Source: Bacteroidota bacterium
GTDB taxonomy: Bacteria > Bacteroidota > Bacteroidia > Bacteroidales > Paludibacteraceae
NCBI GenBank assembly: GCA_030706465.1
Contig: JAUZOM010000006.1
Span: 1-48,660, forward strand
Reading direction: 5' to 3'
Length of the DNA: 48,660 nt
Every line of letters begins with the position of its first letter. Positions within the stretch are counted from its first letter, which is position 1. Shown piece by piece: positions 34,506 through 44,591 of the stretch. The translations under genes and the position numbers were made by a program. Under the pieces are notes generated by a model. The model saw only the letters and a list, made by a program, of their open reading frames with translations, was not told the DNA's origin and ran no database searches.

Positions 34506-37214
34506 TCATTTCTTGGTAAAGTCGCCGGCATAGATTAAAACAAATTTATTGACATCAAAGTATTTCTTCAATGCTGCATTTACTTTATTCACATCCAAAG
34601 CTTTTACTTTATTTTCATAATTGGTGTAATCCTTAAATGTTTTGCCTTGTTCCAAATACTCCCTGAATTGATAGGCCAGGAAGTTATCCATGCTTAGATT
34701 GGTCTGGCGGCTTTGCAACCAGGACTTTAGTGAACTGTCAAACTCTTCTTTTGAAAATCCTTTGTCAAGTGCTTTCTGAATTTCTTCTTTTATGGCATTA
34801 TCCATTTTGCCTTTGAAAATGGGGTTGAAAAATGCATATACTCCCCAGTTCCCGGTTGGGTCGAAATGGCTCCCGGATACCCATGATCCGGCACCATAGC
34901 TCATTCCTTCGGCTTCCCGGAGGCGTTGTGGAATCCGGGATGAGAGGAATGCCCCACCGCCCAACAGTTCATTTGCAATATCAACAGCCGGATAGTCAGG
35001 ATTGTTTTCGCCAATTTTCAAGTTCAGATTACCCAAGACTGCTGCATTCGTCTTATCGTTTATTTGTATGGTTTGCGATTGTGATTTTACATCGAAATAC
35101 TGGGTAGCAATTCGTTTAAAGACAACCTGCGGTGTCCAGTTCCCAAACGTGTTTTCGAGGAAGCTTTTGGCAGCCGGCTTGTCTACTCCGCCAACAAAAA
35201 CACTATAGGTGGCTGCACCGCCATAAAACTTCTGGAAATACTCTTTAACGTCTTCTAATTTCAGAGTGCTTAATTGAGCCAGATTTTCATCGGTCGTATT
35301 CGAATAGTAGGGATGCGTTTTGGGATATTTAGCCGTAAGAGCCAACAGTTTTTCATTGGCAACCATTTGCGGTTCGCTTTTATACGTTTCAAATTCGGCT
35401 TTCATTTCTAATTTCACTTTTTCAAATTCCTCCGCATTAAAGGATGGATTCCGAAGAATGTCGTTCAGCATATCCAGTGCATTCTTCAAATTAGCCTTAT
35501 TGGTGCTCAGGTTTATAAACAATCCGTCAACGTTGGCATAGAGATACAGGTTCGTTTTATATTTATCCAACAAATCGTTTATCTGTTGTTTCGATTGGGT
35601 TTTTGTTCCTGTCTTCAGCATTCTTGCCGTCACACTGGCAATGAGTGATTTCCCGCTTAATGAAGACTCGTTGCCCATTCGGATCAACAACCGGGCTTCC
35701 ACTTTATCTCCTTTTGCCGGTTTTTCCAATAATATAAATTTACCACCTGAAGTTAACTTTCCTTCTTCAGCTATTTTTACGATATTATCTACCGAAGGGT
35801 CGAAATTACCGGCGCTTTTGTCCTCCACTTTTCCTTTGTAGTTATTTACCAAAGCAGTGATATCGCCGACTTCAGGTACGCTTGTACGTTGGCTGTTCGC
35901 ATCGGGAATAAATTTTCCCCAGGTTCTGTTGGTCGTCAGGTAATAAGTCTTAGCCGTTTTTTGAATGTCTGCCAACGTCAGTTTTTCCACGTTATCGCGG
36001 TAGACAAAGAATAGCCGCCAGTCGCCGGCACCTATAAACTCGGTTAAGGCAACCGAAAAGTTTACGGTCTTGTTGTAGGTGTTTTCAATGTTTTTGGTTA
36101 ATTCATTCTTGGCTCTTGTCAAATCCTCTTCTGTAAAAGTCATTTCAGGCACTTTATTCATGGTTTCCAAAAATGCGTTTTGAGCAAGGGTTAAGTCTTT
36201 ATCTTTCGGGACTTCACAGGCATAATAGCTAAAGCCGGGGTCTTTCAATGTCTGGGCGTAACCATAAACCGAGCTTGCCAATTTAGCATTAACCAATGCC
36301 TTATAAAGAGCTCCGGAAGGATTATTTGTCAGGATGGATATCAATGCATCGTTGGCTGCATACGCTTTATCGGAGAAGCAAGGCGTATGGTAAGCCATGG
36401 CAATGTATTGAATGTCCCCGTTGCGCCTGAGTTCGACGTACCGTTCACCATCTTGCGGGGGCTCTACCGTATAAGTCGGTTCGATTACGGTGGCAGGTTT
36501 AGGAATCGATGCGAAATACTGTTCAATCCAGCCAAGTGTTTGTTTTTCGTCGAATTTTCCACCGACAATCAAGGTAGCATTATTCGGTTGATAGTACTTT
36601 TGATAAAACTTTTTCAGTCTGACTGCCGGCACTCTTTCTATATCTTCTTTGCTGCCGATGGTTGATTTTCCATAATTATGCCATAAGTAGGCGGTGGATA
36701 ATATTCTTTCCTGAAGTATGGACGACGGGTTGTTTTCACCTATTTCGAATTCATTGCGCACGACACTGAATTCTTTATCCAAATCCGATTGCAGGATAGC
36801 CGAAGTAACCATTCTGTCAGCTTCCATATCCAGGGCCCATTTTAGGTTCTCATCGGTAGCAGGCAGAATCTCATAGTAATTCGTCCGGTCATACCAGGTT
36901 GTCCCGTTTGCCGAAGCCCCTTTATCAGCAATCGCTTTTTTGATATCGGTAAATTTTGAGGAGCGTTTGAACATCATGTGTTCAATCAGATGAGCCATGC
37001 CGGTCTCGCCATATCCTTCATGCCGGGAACCCACGTTGTAAACAATATTCACGACCACATTCGATTGTGATTGATCCGGGATTAAAAGAATTTTTAATCC
37101 ATTGGGCAGATTGTAAGCTTTTACTCCTTCCACTGAAGTTTCAAAAGTACAAGTTTGTGCTTTGAGTAAAGTTACAATACTTAGCGCAAAGCAAAGGAAT
37201 AAGATTTTTTTCAT
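34506..37214 (-). CDS. M16-family zinc metallopeptidase (insulinase/pitrilysin type)
   Basis: 902 aa from the ATG at 37214 (MKKILFLCFALS signal peptide, cleavage near AQ-TC at residue 20). The track's 951-aa start adds 49 residues in front of the signal peptide and is rejected. The inverted zinc motif HLIEH is at residues 75-79, with a downstream Glu in VVRNEFEIGENN. A second, inactive M16-like half follows (about 480-900). These periplasmic or outer-membrane-facing peptidases form clamshell chambers that degrade peptides. It is monocistronic; TATTTTTG on the minus strand at 37425-37432 may be its -7 box. Confidence 0.92.
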   Translation of the reverse strand: MKKILFLCFALSIVTLLKAQTCTFETSVEGVKAYNLPNGLKILLIPDQSQSNVVVNIVYNVGSRHEGYGETGMAHLIEHMMFKRSSKFTDIKKAIADKGASANGTTWYDRTNYYEILPATDENLKWALDMEADRMVTSAILQSDLDKEFSVVRNEFEIGENNPSSILQERILSTAYLWHNYGKSTIGSKEDIERVPAVRLKKFYQKYYQPNNATLIVGGKFDEKQTLGWIEQYFASIPKPATVIEPTYTVEPPQDGERYVELRRNGDIQYIAMAYHTPCFSDKAYAANDALISILTNNPSGALYKALVNAKLASSVYGYAQTLKDPGFSYYACEVPKDKDLTLAQNAFLETMNKVPEMTFTEEDLTRAKNELTKNIENTYNKTVNFSVALTEFIGAGDWRLFFVYRDNVEKLTLADIQKTAKTYYLTTNRTWGKFIPDANSQRTSVPEVGDITALVNNYKGKVEDKSAGNFDPSVDNIVKIAEEGKLTSGGKFILLEKPAKGDKVEARLLIRMGNESSLSGKSLIASVTARMLKTGTKTQSKQQINDLLDKYKTNLYLYANVDGLFINLSTNKANLKNALDMLNDILRNPSFNAEEFEKVKLEMKAEFETYKSEPQMVANEKLLALTAKYPKTHPYYSNTTDENLAQLSTLKLEDVKEYFQKFYGGAATYSVFVGGVDKPAAKSFLENTFGNWTPQVVFKRIATQYFDVKSQSQTIQINDKTNAAVLGNLNLKIGENNPDYPAVDIANELLGGGAFLSSRIPQRLREAEGMSYGAGSWVSGSHFDPTGNWGVYAFFNPIFKGKMDNAIKEEIQKALDKGFSKEEFDSSLKSWLQSRQTNLSMDNFLAYQFREYLEQGKTFKDYTNYENKVKALDVNKVNAALKKYFDVNKFVLIYAGDFTKK

Positions 37215-37940
37215 TCTGGTGATGGTTTTTAATGGTTTAACAAACTTATATTCAATTTCGTCCGGTAATGAAACTATTAAACTGTCGTGAATAATTAATT
37301 GCAAGAAGGAGCCTGGATCTCTATGAGTTGAAGCCAGCCTGTATTCGAGTGAAAAATACAAATCTCATTCAGCTAAAATCCTTAAATTAAATCAGATGTT
37401 ATAAACTAATCAGATAGTCAGAAGCAAAAATAAGGTTTATAAATTAAACTTAACTATTTATTAATAAAAATTATAACAACGATCTGTATTTGTTAAAAGA
37501 TAATGCAGGCCTTTTTTGTGGTTTTAGAGATGAGTAAAATCCTTATTTTTATTGTCGGATCCTTTTTCTTCAGGATTGGCATACATAAGTAATGCGAACA
37601 CTGTAATGTCGTATTTATAGTTGTCACAATAAGGTATAGAACGCCGATTTACGCTAAATAAGCGGATTAAAGAGGAATTTTATTCGGTAATTCGGAATCG
37701 AAGATCAAGGTAGTGAATGATTTGTTTGTTACAGCTAAGTGGTATACTGTTCGCAAAATGCTGCCCGAAACCAATCCGTTTTTTGTTGAATAATCCGTTT
37801 TAATCAATTAAACCGTTGTAAATGCGCGTTCTGTTTTGATTATCTCAAAGCAACAAGTATTGAGAGGGGTTTTCTTGCGAATTTTGGGAAGGAAGCACTT
37901 TTCTGAAGGTCCCCATCTCTGAACGCAGTCTGTGCTCAGT

Positions 37941-38095
37941 CTTATTCCGGTTTAAGTATAGAGGGGGTTCAGTTAGGGTTCAGTTAGGGTTCAGTTAGGG
38001 TTCGGATAGGGTTCGGATAGGTAAACCTAATCGAACCCCCTCGAAACCCTCTCGAAACTCCCGTTGAAATGTCTCTATACCGAAACTGAAATAAG
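37941..38095. repeat. 11-bp-unit array with inverted half, copy 2
   Basis: Five direct 11-bp units (GGGTTCAGTTA three times, GGGTTCGGATA twice) fill 37965-38019. GGTAAACC follows, then three units in inverse orientation (TAATCGAACCC, CCTCGAAACCC, TCTCGAAACTC). The array is bounded by an imperfect 23-bp inverted repeat, CTTATTCCGGTTTAAGTATAGAG (37941-37963) and its counterpart at 38073-38095 (19 of 23 matching). The unit is close to GGTTCAGATAA of copy 1. It has no Cas genes or unique spacers, so it is not CRISPR. Confidence 0.88.
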
Positions 38096-38120
38096 TCTAA
38101 AGTCCTACTAGAACCAGGAG

Positions 38121-38285
38121 ATGAGCCAGCTATTGGGTGTTACAGGTGGTTTCAAAAACTAAGCTGCCTGAAGTTTACACAGTGCAAAAAGAGTTGCACA
38201 TTTAAATCCGAAAAAGGTAAGTAAAGAAATTCAAAACATGGAATTTACGGTCGATGAAACTCCAATGTATACGGTTAATCGGTGA
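38121..38285 (+). pseudogene. Decayed coding remnant, family unknown
   Basis: One frame reads MSQLLGVTGGFKN, then two in-frame stops (38160 and 38169), then about 37 codons of protein-like sequence (AKRVAHLNPKKVSKEIQ, MEFTVDETPMYTVNR) before a further stop. This may be the debris of a small transposase or other gene; I cannot assign it. It directly follows the repeat array. Confidence 0.3.
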
Positions 38286-38411
38286 AACAAAACACAAACC
38301 GTAGGTAAAAGAACAATCAACCTATTAAAACGGGTGGATATCCGATCCGGTATTTTGTATCCGGATTTCCTTCAAATTGAATGATTTTGGTTTTCAATTC
38401 ATTATTATTAA

Positions 38412-40130
<1,719 letters not shown>

Positions 40131-40223
40131 AACCGCATTTCCGAAAGGGGAAGCGGATTGGTTTCGAAGATTCTCTTCCTACAAGGTCTTCGAAAATTAA
40201 GATACAATTTAACAACTAAAAGT

Positions 40224-40251
40224 AGCCCCTCCTCCTCGGGAGGGCCGGGCT
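40224..40251 (+). other. GC-rich hairpin in the yidC leader
   Basis: AGCCC..CCTCC-TCG-GGAGG...GGGCT folds into a two-part stem ending 15 bases before the yidC ATG, in otherwise AT-rich DNA. There is no T-run. It could affect ribosome access to yidC mRNA. Confidence 0.4.
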
Positions 40252-40266
40252 GAATTAATTTTATTT

Positions 40267-42171
40267 ATGGATAAAAATACGATCCTTGGATTTTTACTGA
40301 TCGCACTGATTGTTATTGGTTTTTCGGTGTTGAATAAACCAAGCGAAAAAGAACTGGCTGAAAAGAAACGTTACAACGACTCCATAGCGCTGGTAGAACA
40401 AAACAAAGCCGGGATTACCGCAACTGCCGCAAACGGGGCTGTCTCCAAAGATTCCCTGGTGGCCAACGATTCGACCAAGAAAGTAAACAGCCAGGATGCT
40501 TTTGGCGAATTCAGCGCATCGGCACAAGGTGTGGAAAAATTCTATACCCTCGAAAGCGAACTGGTAAAAATCACGCTTAGCAGTAAGGGTGGTCGAATTT
40601 GCTCGGTTCAACTGAAGAAGTATTCCAAACGGGATTCCTTGAATAATGCACATCCGTTGATTTTATTCGATGAAAAAGAAAGCAACATGGGCTTTACTTT
40701 TGTGACCAGCAACAACCGGGTGCTCAACAGTTCCAACTTATACTTCGAACCTGTATCGGGCGTTACCAAAGATGCGAAAGGGAACCAAACCCTGATCCTG
40801 CGTTTAAAAACCACGGGACAAGCCTATCTGGATTTTGCCTATACACTTCCTGCCGACAATTACATGCTCGGCTTTGGTTTAAAAGCCAACGGGATGAACA
40901 CGGTTATGCCGGCAGGAACCAATTCGTTGGATATGCAATGGGCCTCGAAGATCCGGCAACAGGAAAAAGGCCGCAAATTTGAAGACCGTTATTCGTCTAT
41001 CCAGTATAAATTTGTATCGGATGATGTGGAGAAACTCAGCGAAAGCAAGAACGACGAAAAGAAACTGACCAATAAAGTAAAATGGATTGCATTTAAAGAC
41101 CAGTTTTTCAGCAGTATCTTAATAGCGAACGATGCCTTGAGTTCTACTTCGATGAAGAGTACACTGGAAACCGAAAACTCCGGTTACCTGAAGTCGTATA
41201 ATGCCGAGATGTCGGTTCCTTTCGATCCAAGCGGGAAAGTTCCTACAACTTTCCGTTGGTACTTCGGACCCAACCAGTATAAGATTCTTTCGGCCTACGA
41301 TAAAGGGGTAAAAGCAGATTCTGAATTGTCACTAAACAAATTGATTCCACTGGGATGGGGAATTTTCGGTTGGGTAAACCGGTTTGCCATCATTCCCATG
41401 TTCAATTTATTCAGCCGGTTCATGACAAACTTCGGGTTGATAATTTTATTGATGACGGTTGCCATTAAACTGGTTTTGTTCCCGTTGACCTATAAATCCT
41501 ACATGTCGAGTGCTAAGATGCGGGTACTAAAACCTGAGATTGATGAAATCAATGCACGCATTCCGGCAGAAAAAGCCGCCGAACGCCAAAAAGCAACCAT
41601 GGATTTGTACAGCAAAGTAGGCGTAAGTCCTATGAGTGGCTGTCTGCCAACCTTATTTCAGATGCCGATTTTGTTTGCCATGTTCAGCTTTTTCCCGGCG
41701 TCTATCGAACTCCGTCAACAAAGTTTCTTATGGGCAACCGATTTATCGGCTTATGATTCCATTATGCAATTACCGTTCACGGTTCCGTTTGGTTTTGGCA
41801 GCCATGTGAGTTTATTCTGTCTGTTGATGACAGCCACCAACATTGTCTTCACAAAACTCAACATGACAAATACCGCCACAGCCGATCAACCCGGAGGTGC
41901 CATGATGAAATGGATGATGTACCTGATGCCGCTTATGTTCTTGTTTATGTTCAACAATTATGCTTCCGGACTGAGCTACTACTATTTCATATCCACCCTG
42001 ATATCCATCGGACAAACGTATGTAATACGTTCGACTGTGGACGAAAAGAAATTATTAGCCGAACTTCACGCCAAACGCAACAGCAAAAAGCCGGTTAAAA
42101 AGAGTGGATTTATGGCCCGGTTGGAAAAGATGCAACAAGAGCAACAAAAAGCACTTAAGAATCGCAAATAA
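40267..42171 (+). CDS. yidC: Membrane protein insertase YidC
   Basis: 634 aa, the Gram-negative long form. The first TM helix is at residues about 5-21, then a large periplasmic beta-supersandwich domain (about 22-350). The conserved C-terminal insertase domain has GWGIFGWVNRFAIIPMFNLF, LLMTVAIKLVLFPLTYKSYMSS with the hydrophilic-groove Lys, and the MSGCLPTLFQMPILFAMF helix. It inserts membrane proteins with or without SecYEG. A lysine-rich tail (KKPVKKSGFMARLEKMQQEQQ) is typical and may touch the ribosome. gldB follows. Confidence 0.97.
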   Translation: MDKNTILGFLLIALIVIGFSVLNKPSEKELAEKKRYNDSIALVEQNKAGITATAANGAVSKDSLVANDSTKKVNSQDAFGEFSASAQGVEKFYTLESELVKITLSSKGGRICSVQLKKYSKRDSLNNAHPLILFDEKESNMGFTFVTSNNRVLNSSNLYFEPVSGVTKDAKGNQTLILRLKTTGQAYLDFAYTLPADNYMLGFGLKANGMNTVMPAGTNSLDMQWASKIRQQEKGRKFEDRYSSIQYKFVSDDVEKLSESKNDEKKLTNKVKWIAFKDQFFSSILIANDALSSTSMKSTLETENSGYLKSYNAEMSVPFDPSGKVPTTFRWYFGPNQYKILSAYDKGVKADSELSLNKLIPLGWGIFGWVNRFAIIPMFNLFSRFMTNFGLIILLMTVAIKLVLFPLTYKSYMSSAKMRVLKPEIDEINARIPAEKAAERQKATMDLYSKVGVSPMSGCLPTLFQMPILFAMFSFFPASIELRQQSFLWATDLSAYDSIMQLPFTVPFGFGSHVSLFCLLMTATNIVFTKLNMTNTATADQPGGAMMKWMMYLMPLMFLFMFNNYASGLSYYYFISTLISIGQTYVIRSTVDEKKLLAELHAKRNSKKPVKKSGFMARLEKMQQEQQKALKNRK

Positions 42172-42191
42172 GCAATTCGCAAATACCATTT

Positions 42192-42234
42192 AAAGCGCAA
42201 TATGCAAATTTACATTTTGCTTTTGCGCTTTTTT
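42192..42234 (+). terminator. Terminator after yidC
   Basis: AAAGCGCAA ... TTGCGCTTT stem with a loop of about 22 nt and a T-run. It lies 20 bp past the yidC stop and 28 bp before gldB. Confidence 0.75.
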
Positions 42235-42262
42235 CAATCAACTTCTTCAAGCGTAATTTAAA

Positions 42263-43276
42263 ATGAAAAAGTCCGGCATACTACTAATTTCCCTTTTGGG
42301 AATGACCATTTTGCTTGGTTCTTGCAATCAGAAAAGCAAATTTAAGATTGATACTGCCCAAAACCGGATAGCCGTAAAGATACATCGTTTCGATAAAGAT
42401 TTACTGACCCTTGACACCACCAACATGAAAGCCGGGGTAGCCGGCTTATATGCGCGCTATCCGGAATTCCTGCCTGCCTTCACAGCCAATATCCTGGATA
42501 CGGCAGCAACGGATACGGCAGCTGTACGGAACCTATTCCATCAATTCCTTACGGATAAAACGTTTAAACCGGTCAACAAGAAAACCTTGCAGACTTTCGG
42601 CGACGTATCGGATATAGAGAAACAGGTTTCGGATGCGTATACTTACATTCATTATTATTTTCCGGAAGTCAAATTACCCGAAATTTATTTTTATGTTTCC
42701 GGCTTTAACCGGGCTGTCATACTGAATAAAAAGTTTATTGCCCTGGGCACCGATTTTTACTTAGGAAGTAATTTCCCGCCCTACAAAGGGGTGGCCTACC
42801 AATATATGCTCTATACCATGCGCCGGGAATGTGTGGCTACCGATTTGGTCTCGGCAACCCTGTTCCGGATGTTTGCCATGAACAGCTCTGAATACAGGTT
42901 GCTGGATAATATGCTTTTCCGTGGGAAGATCATGTACCTTTTATCTGTTTTCATGCCGAATGAAAAACATGAAGACCTGATGGGTTACAACCAGGCACAA
43001 TGGAAATGGAGCAAGACAAACGAAAAAGAGATTTGGGCTTTTGTTATCGATCAGAAACATTTATTTTCGACCGATGTACAACTCATCAGCAAATACATGA
43101 ATGATGCCCCTTTTACGGCACCTATTTCGCAAGAATCACCCGGAAGACTGGGGACATGGCTTGGATGGCAGATTGTGGAAAGCTATATGAATAAGAATCC
43201 TAAAATCACGCTACCCGAATTAATGAAAGAAAACAATTATCAGAAGATGCTGGAAGATTCCGGATACCGGCCATAA
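42263..43276 (+). CDS. gldB: GldB-family gliding-motility lipoprotein
   Basis: 337 aa. Lipobox near residue 21 (LLGSC). The N-terminal RIAVKIHRFDKDLLTLDT and the middle LPEIYFYVSGFNRAVIL are recognisable GldB features; the region 185-320 has the DUF2268-like character of the family but with MRREC instead of a strict HExxH zinc site. GldB is needed for gliding in Flavobacterium; many non-gliding Bacteroidales keep a homologue, so the role here is uncertain. It is preceded by yidC and followed by a convergent ferredoxin gene. Confidence 0.83.
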   Translation: MKKSGILLISLLGMTILLGSCNQKSKFKIDTAQNRIAVKIHRFDKDLLTLDTTNMKAGVAGLYARYPEFLPAFTANILDTAATDTAAVRNLFHQFLTDKTFKPVNKKTLQTFGDVSDIEKQVSDAYTYIHYYFPEVKLPEIYFYVSGFNRAVILNKKFIALGTDFYLGSNFPPYKGVAYQYMLYTMRRECVATDLVSATLFRMFAMNSSEYRLLDNMLFRGKIMYLLSVFMPNEKHEDLMGYNQAQWKWSKTNEKEIWAFVIDQKHLFSTDVQLISKYMNDAPFTAPISQESPGRLGTWLGWQIVESYMNKNPKITLPELMKENNYQKMLEDSGYRP

Positions 43277-43305
43277 AAAAAAACCTGCCCGTAAAACGGA
43301 CAGGT
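43275..43305 (-). terminator. Terminator of the ferredoxin gene
   Basis: ACCTGTCCGT-TTT-ACGGGCAGGT on the minus strand, followed by nine T. It lies 25 bp past the ferredoxin stop and overlaps the end of gldB. Confidence 0.85.
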
Positions 43306-43329
43306 CTAAATTATTAATTGGGGTTCCAA

Positions 43330-43497
43330 TTATGCTGGGTGGATTGCTTCTGAAGGACAAACATCGGCACAAGTGCCACAATCTGTGCAGACATCAGCGT
43401 CAATAACATAAATATCACCTTCTGATATTGCTTCAACCGGACATTCACTGATGCATGATCCACAAGCAATACAATCTTCTGAAATAACGTAAGCCAT
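43330..43497 (-). CDS. 2[4Fe-4S] bacterial ferredoxin (55 aa, not in ORF track)
   Basis: Translation of the minus strand gives a 55-aa protein beginning MAYVISEDCIACGSC. Two cluster motifs, CIACGSCISECP and CTDCGTCADVCP, each supply four Cys, the classic clostridial-type ferredoxin for low-potential electron transfer (for example pyruvate:ferredoxin oxidoreductase). It is monocistronic, with a terminator downstream and CAAAAATA at 43535-43542 (TATTTTTG on the minus strand) as a -7 box. It falls below the ORF track's length cutoff. Confidence 0.96.
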   Translation of the reverse strand: MAYVISEDCIACGSCISECPVEAISEGDIYVIDADVCTDCGTCADVCPSEAIHPA

Positions 43498-43933
43498 TTT
43501 CGTATTATTTTTTTGTTAGTACTAATTAGTTCTGCAAAAATATAAATTTTTCCATACCAAAAAAAACTTTTATCCTATTTTTTGCAAGCGAGGAGCAAAA
43601 TAGATTCGTTATTCCTTATTTTATCTTTTTTTGAGCAAATTGATATACTTATGTAAAACAGAAGTAAATATAATCATCTTGTTGAAATTATTGTTAAAAC
43701 AAAAACATATTGCTATCTACACTCTCCCTTCCGACACTCATTCATTTTTTAAAGCAGCCCCACGATGTTACAAATATATTAAATTTAAATGAAACTATTA
43801 TTCCAATCAATACTTTTAGTACATTTGCATTAGTTTGAAACATAAAAAAAGTTTTTGCAGGCAGAAATAGAAAGATAGACAAATCACTATAAAACAAACA
43901 ATTAAATTCATAACTTCCACAAAACCATTTTTC
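43498..43933. other. 436-bp region upstream of the phosphate transport genes
   Basis: Holds the ferredoxin -7 box (minus strand, 43535-43542) and TACATTTG at 43820-43827 for the phosphate operon. The rest is AT-rich, with no ORF, and I see no clear Pho-box-like direct repeat. Confidence 0.5.
43820..43827 (+). promoter_or_regulatory. -7 box TACATTTG of the phosphate operon
   Basis: Exact TAnnTTTG match 107 bp before the DUF47 gene. No obvious TTG -33 element is upstream. Confidence 0.5.
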
Positions 43934-44580
43934 ATGAACAATTCTTTTTTCAGTAAATTCACGCCAAAGGAGACTAAGTTTTTTCCTATCCTAAAAGAAA
44001 TGGCTGATGTACTATTGGTTGCTTCTGATTTAATTATCGAATGTGTTCAAAACAATGATCACGAAAAAGCAATCGAATACTATAAAAAATCAAAGAACAA
44101 GAAAGAAAAGGAGATGCTTTATCGGGTCGGATTTTTGATGAACTGAATACCACGTTTATCACGCCATTCGACCGGGAAGACATTAACCACCTGGCAGACC
44201 GGCTGGATGATGTAACCGATTACATTAACAGTTGTGCAAAACGTATTGTGCTTTACAATCCGAAACAAATCCCTGAAGCAGCCATAGAAATCTCTAATTT
44301 AATTAAAGATGGTGCCATCTGTATCGGTAAAGCCGTCGATGAACTGGATATCTTAAAAAAGAGCCGGAAAAAGGTCACACAGTATTGTGCCGAATTACAT
44401 GATATCGAGAATAAAGCTGATGACGTTTACGAACACTTTCTGATTGATTTGTTTGAGAATCAAAAAGATGCCGTGGAAATTATCAAACAGAAAGAAATTA
44501 TGTATGAGCTTGAAAAAGCTACCGATGCAGCCGAATATGTAGGAAAAATTATCAAAACTATTATTGTTAAGTACGCATAA
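43934..44580 (+). pseudogene. DUF47 (PhoU-like) protein gene with a -1 frameshift
   Basis: The track shows two ORFs (43934-44146 and 44248-44580) that are one gene. Frame 1 gives MNNSFFSKFTPKETKFFPIL to KNKKEK. From base 44110 the -1 frame continues GDALSGRIFDELNTTFITPF, DREDINHLADRLDDVTDYIN and runs to the stop at 44578. The joined product would be about 214 aa, the normal DUF47 length. The junction AAG|G at 44108-44111 lies in a purine run (AAAGAAAAGGAG), so a lost A or programmed slippage could explain it. DUF47 proteins regulate the PiT transporter, whose genes follow. Confidence 0.85.
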
Positions 44581-44591
44581 TAATAAAAAAA

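Noticed and set aside
37215-37361. N-terminal extension of the M16 peptidase
   Set aside because: It would place 49 residues before a clear signal peptide beginning at the ATG at 37214.
37965-38060. Possible CRISPR array
   Set aside because: Units are 11 bp, directly contiguous without spacers, and half are inverted. No cas genes are nearby.
44248-44580. Independent 110-aa gene starting at GTG
   Set aside because: It is the 3' part of the frameshifted DUF47 gene; conserved sequence continues upstream of the GTG in the same frame.
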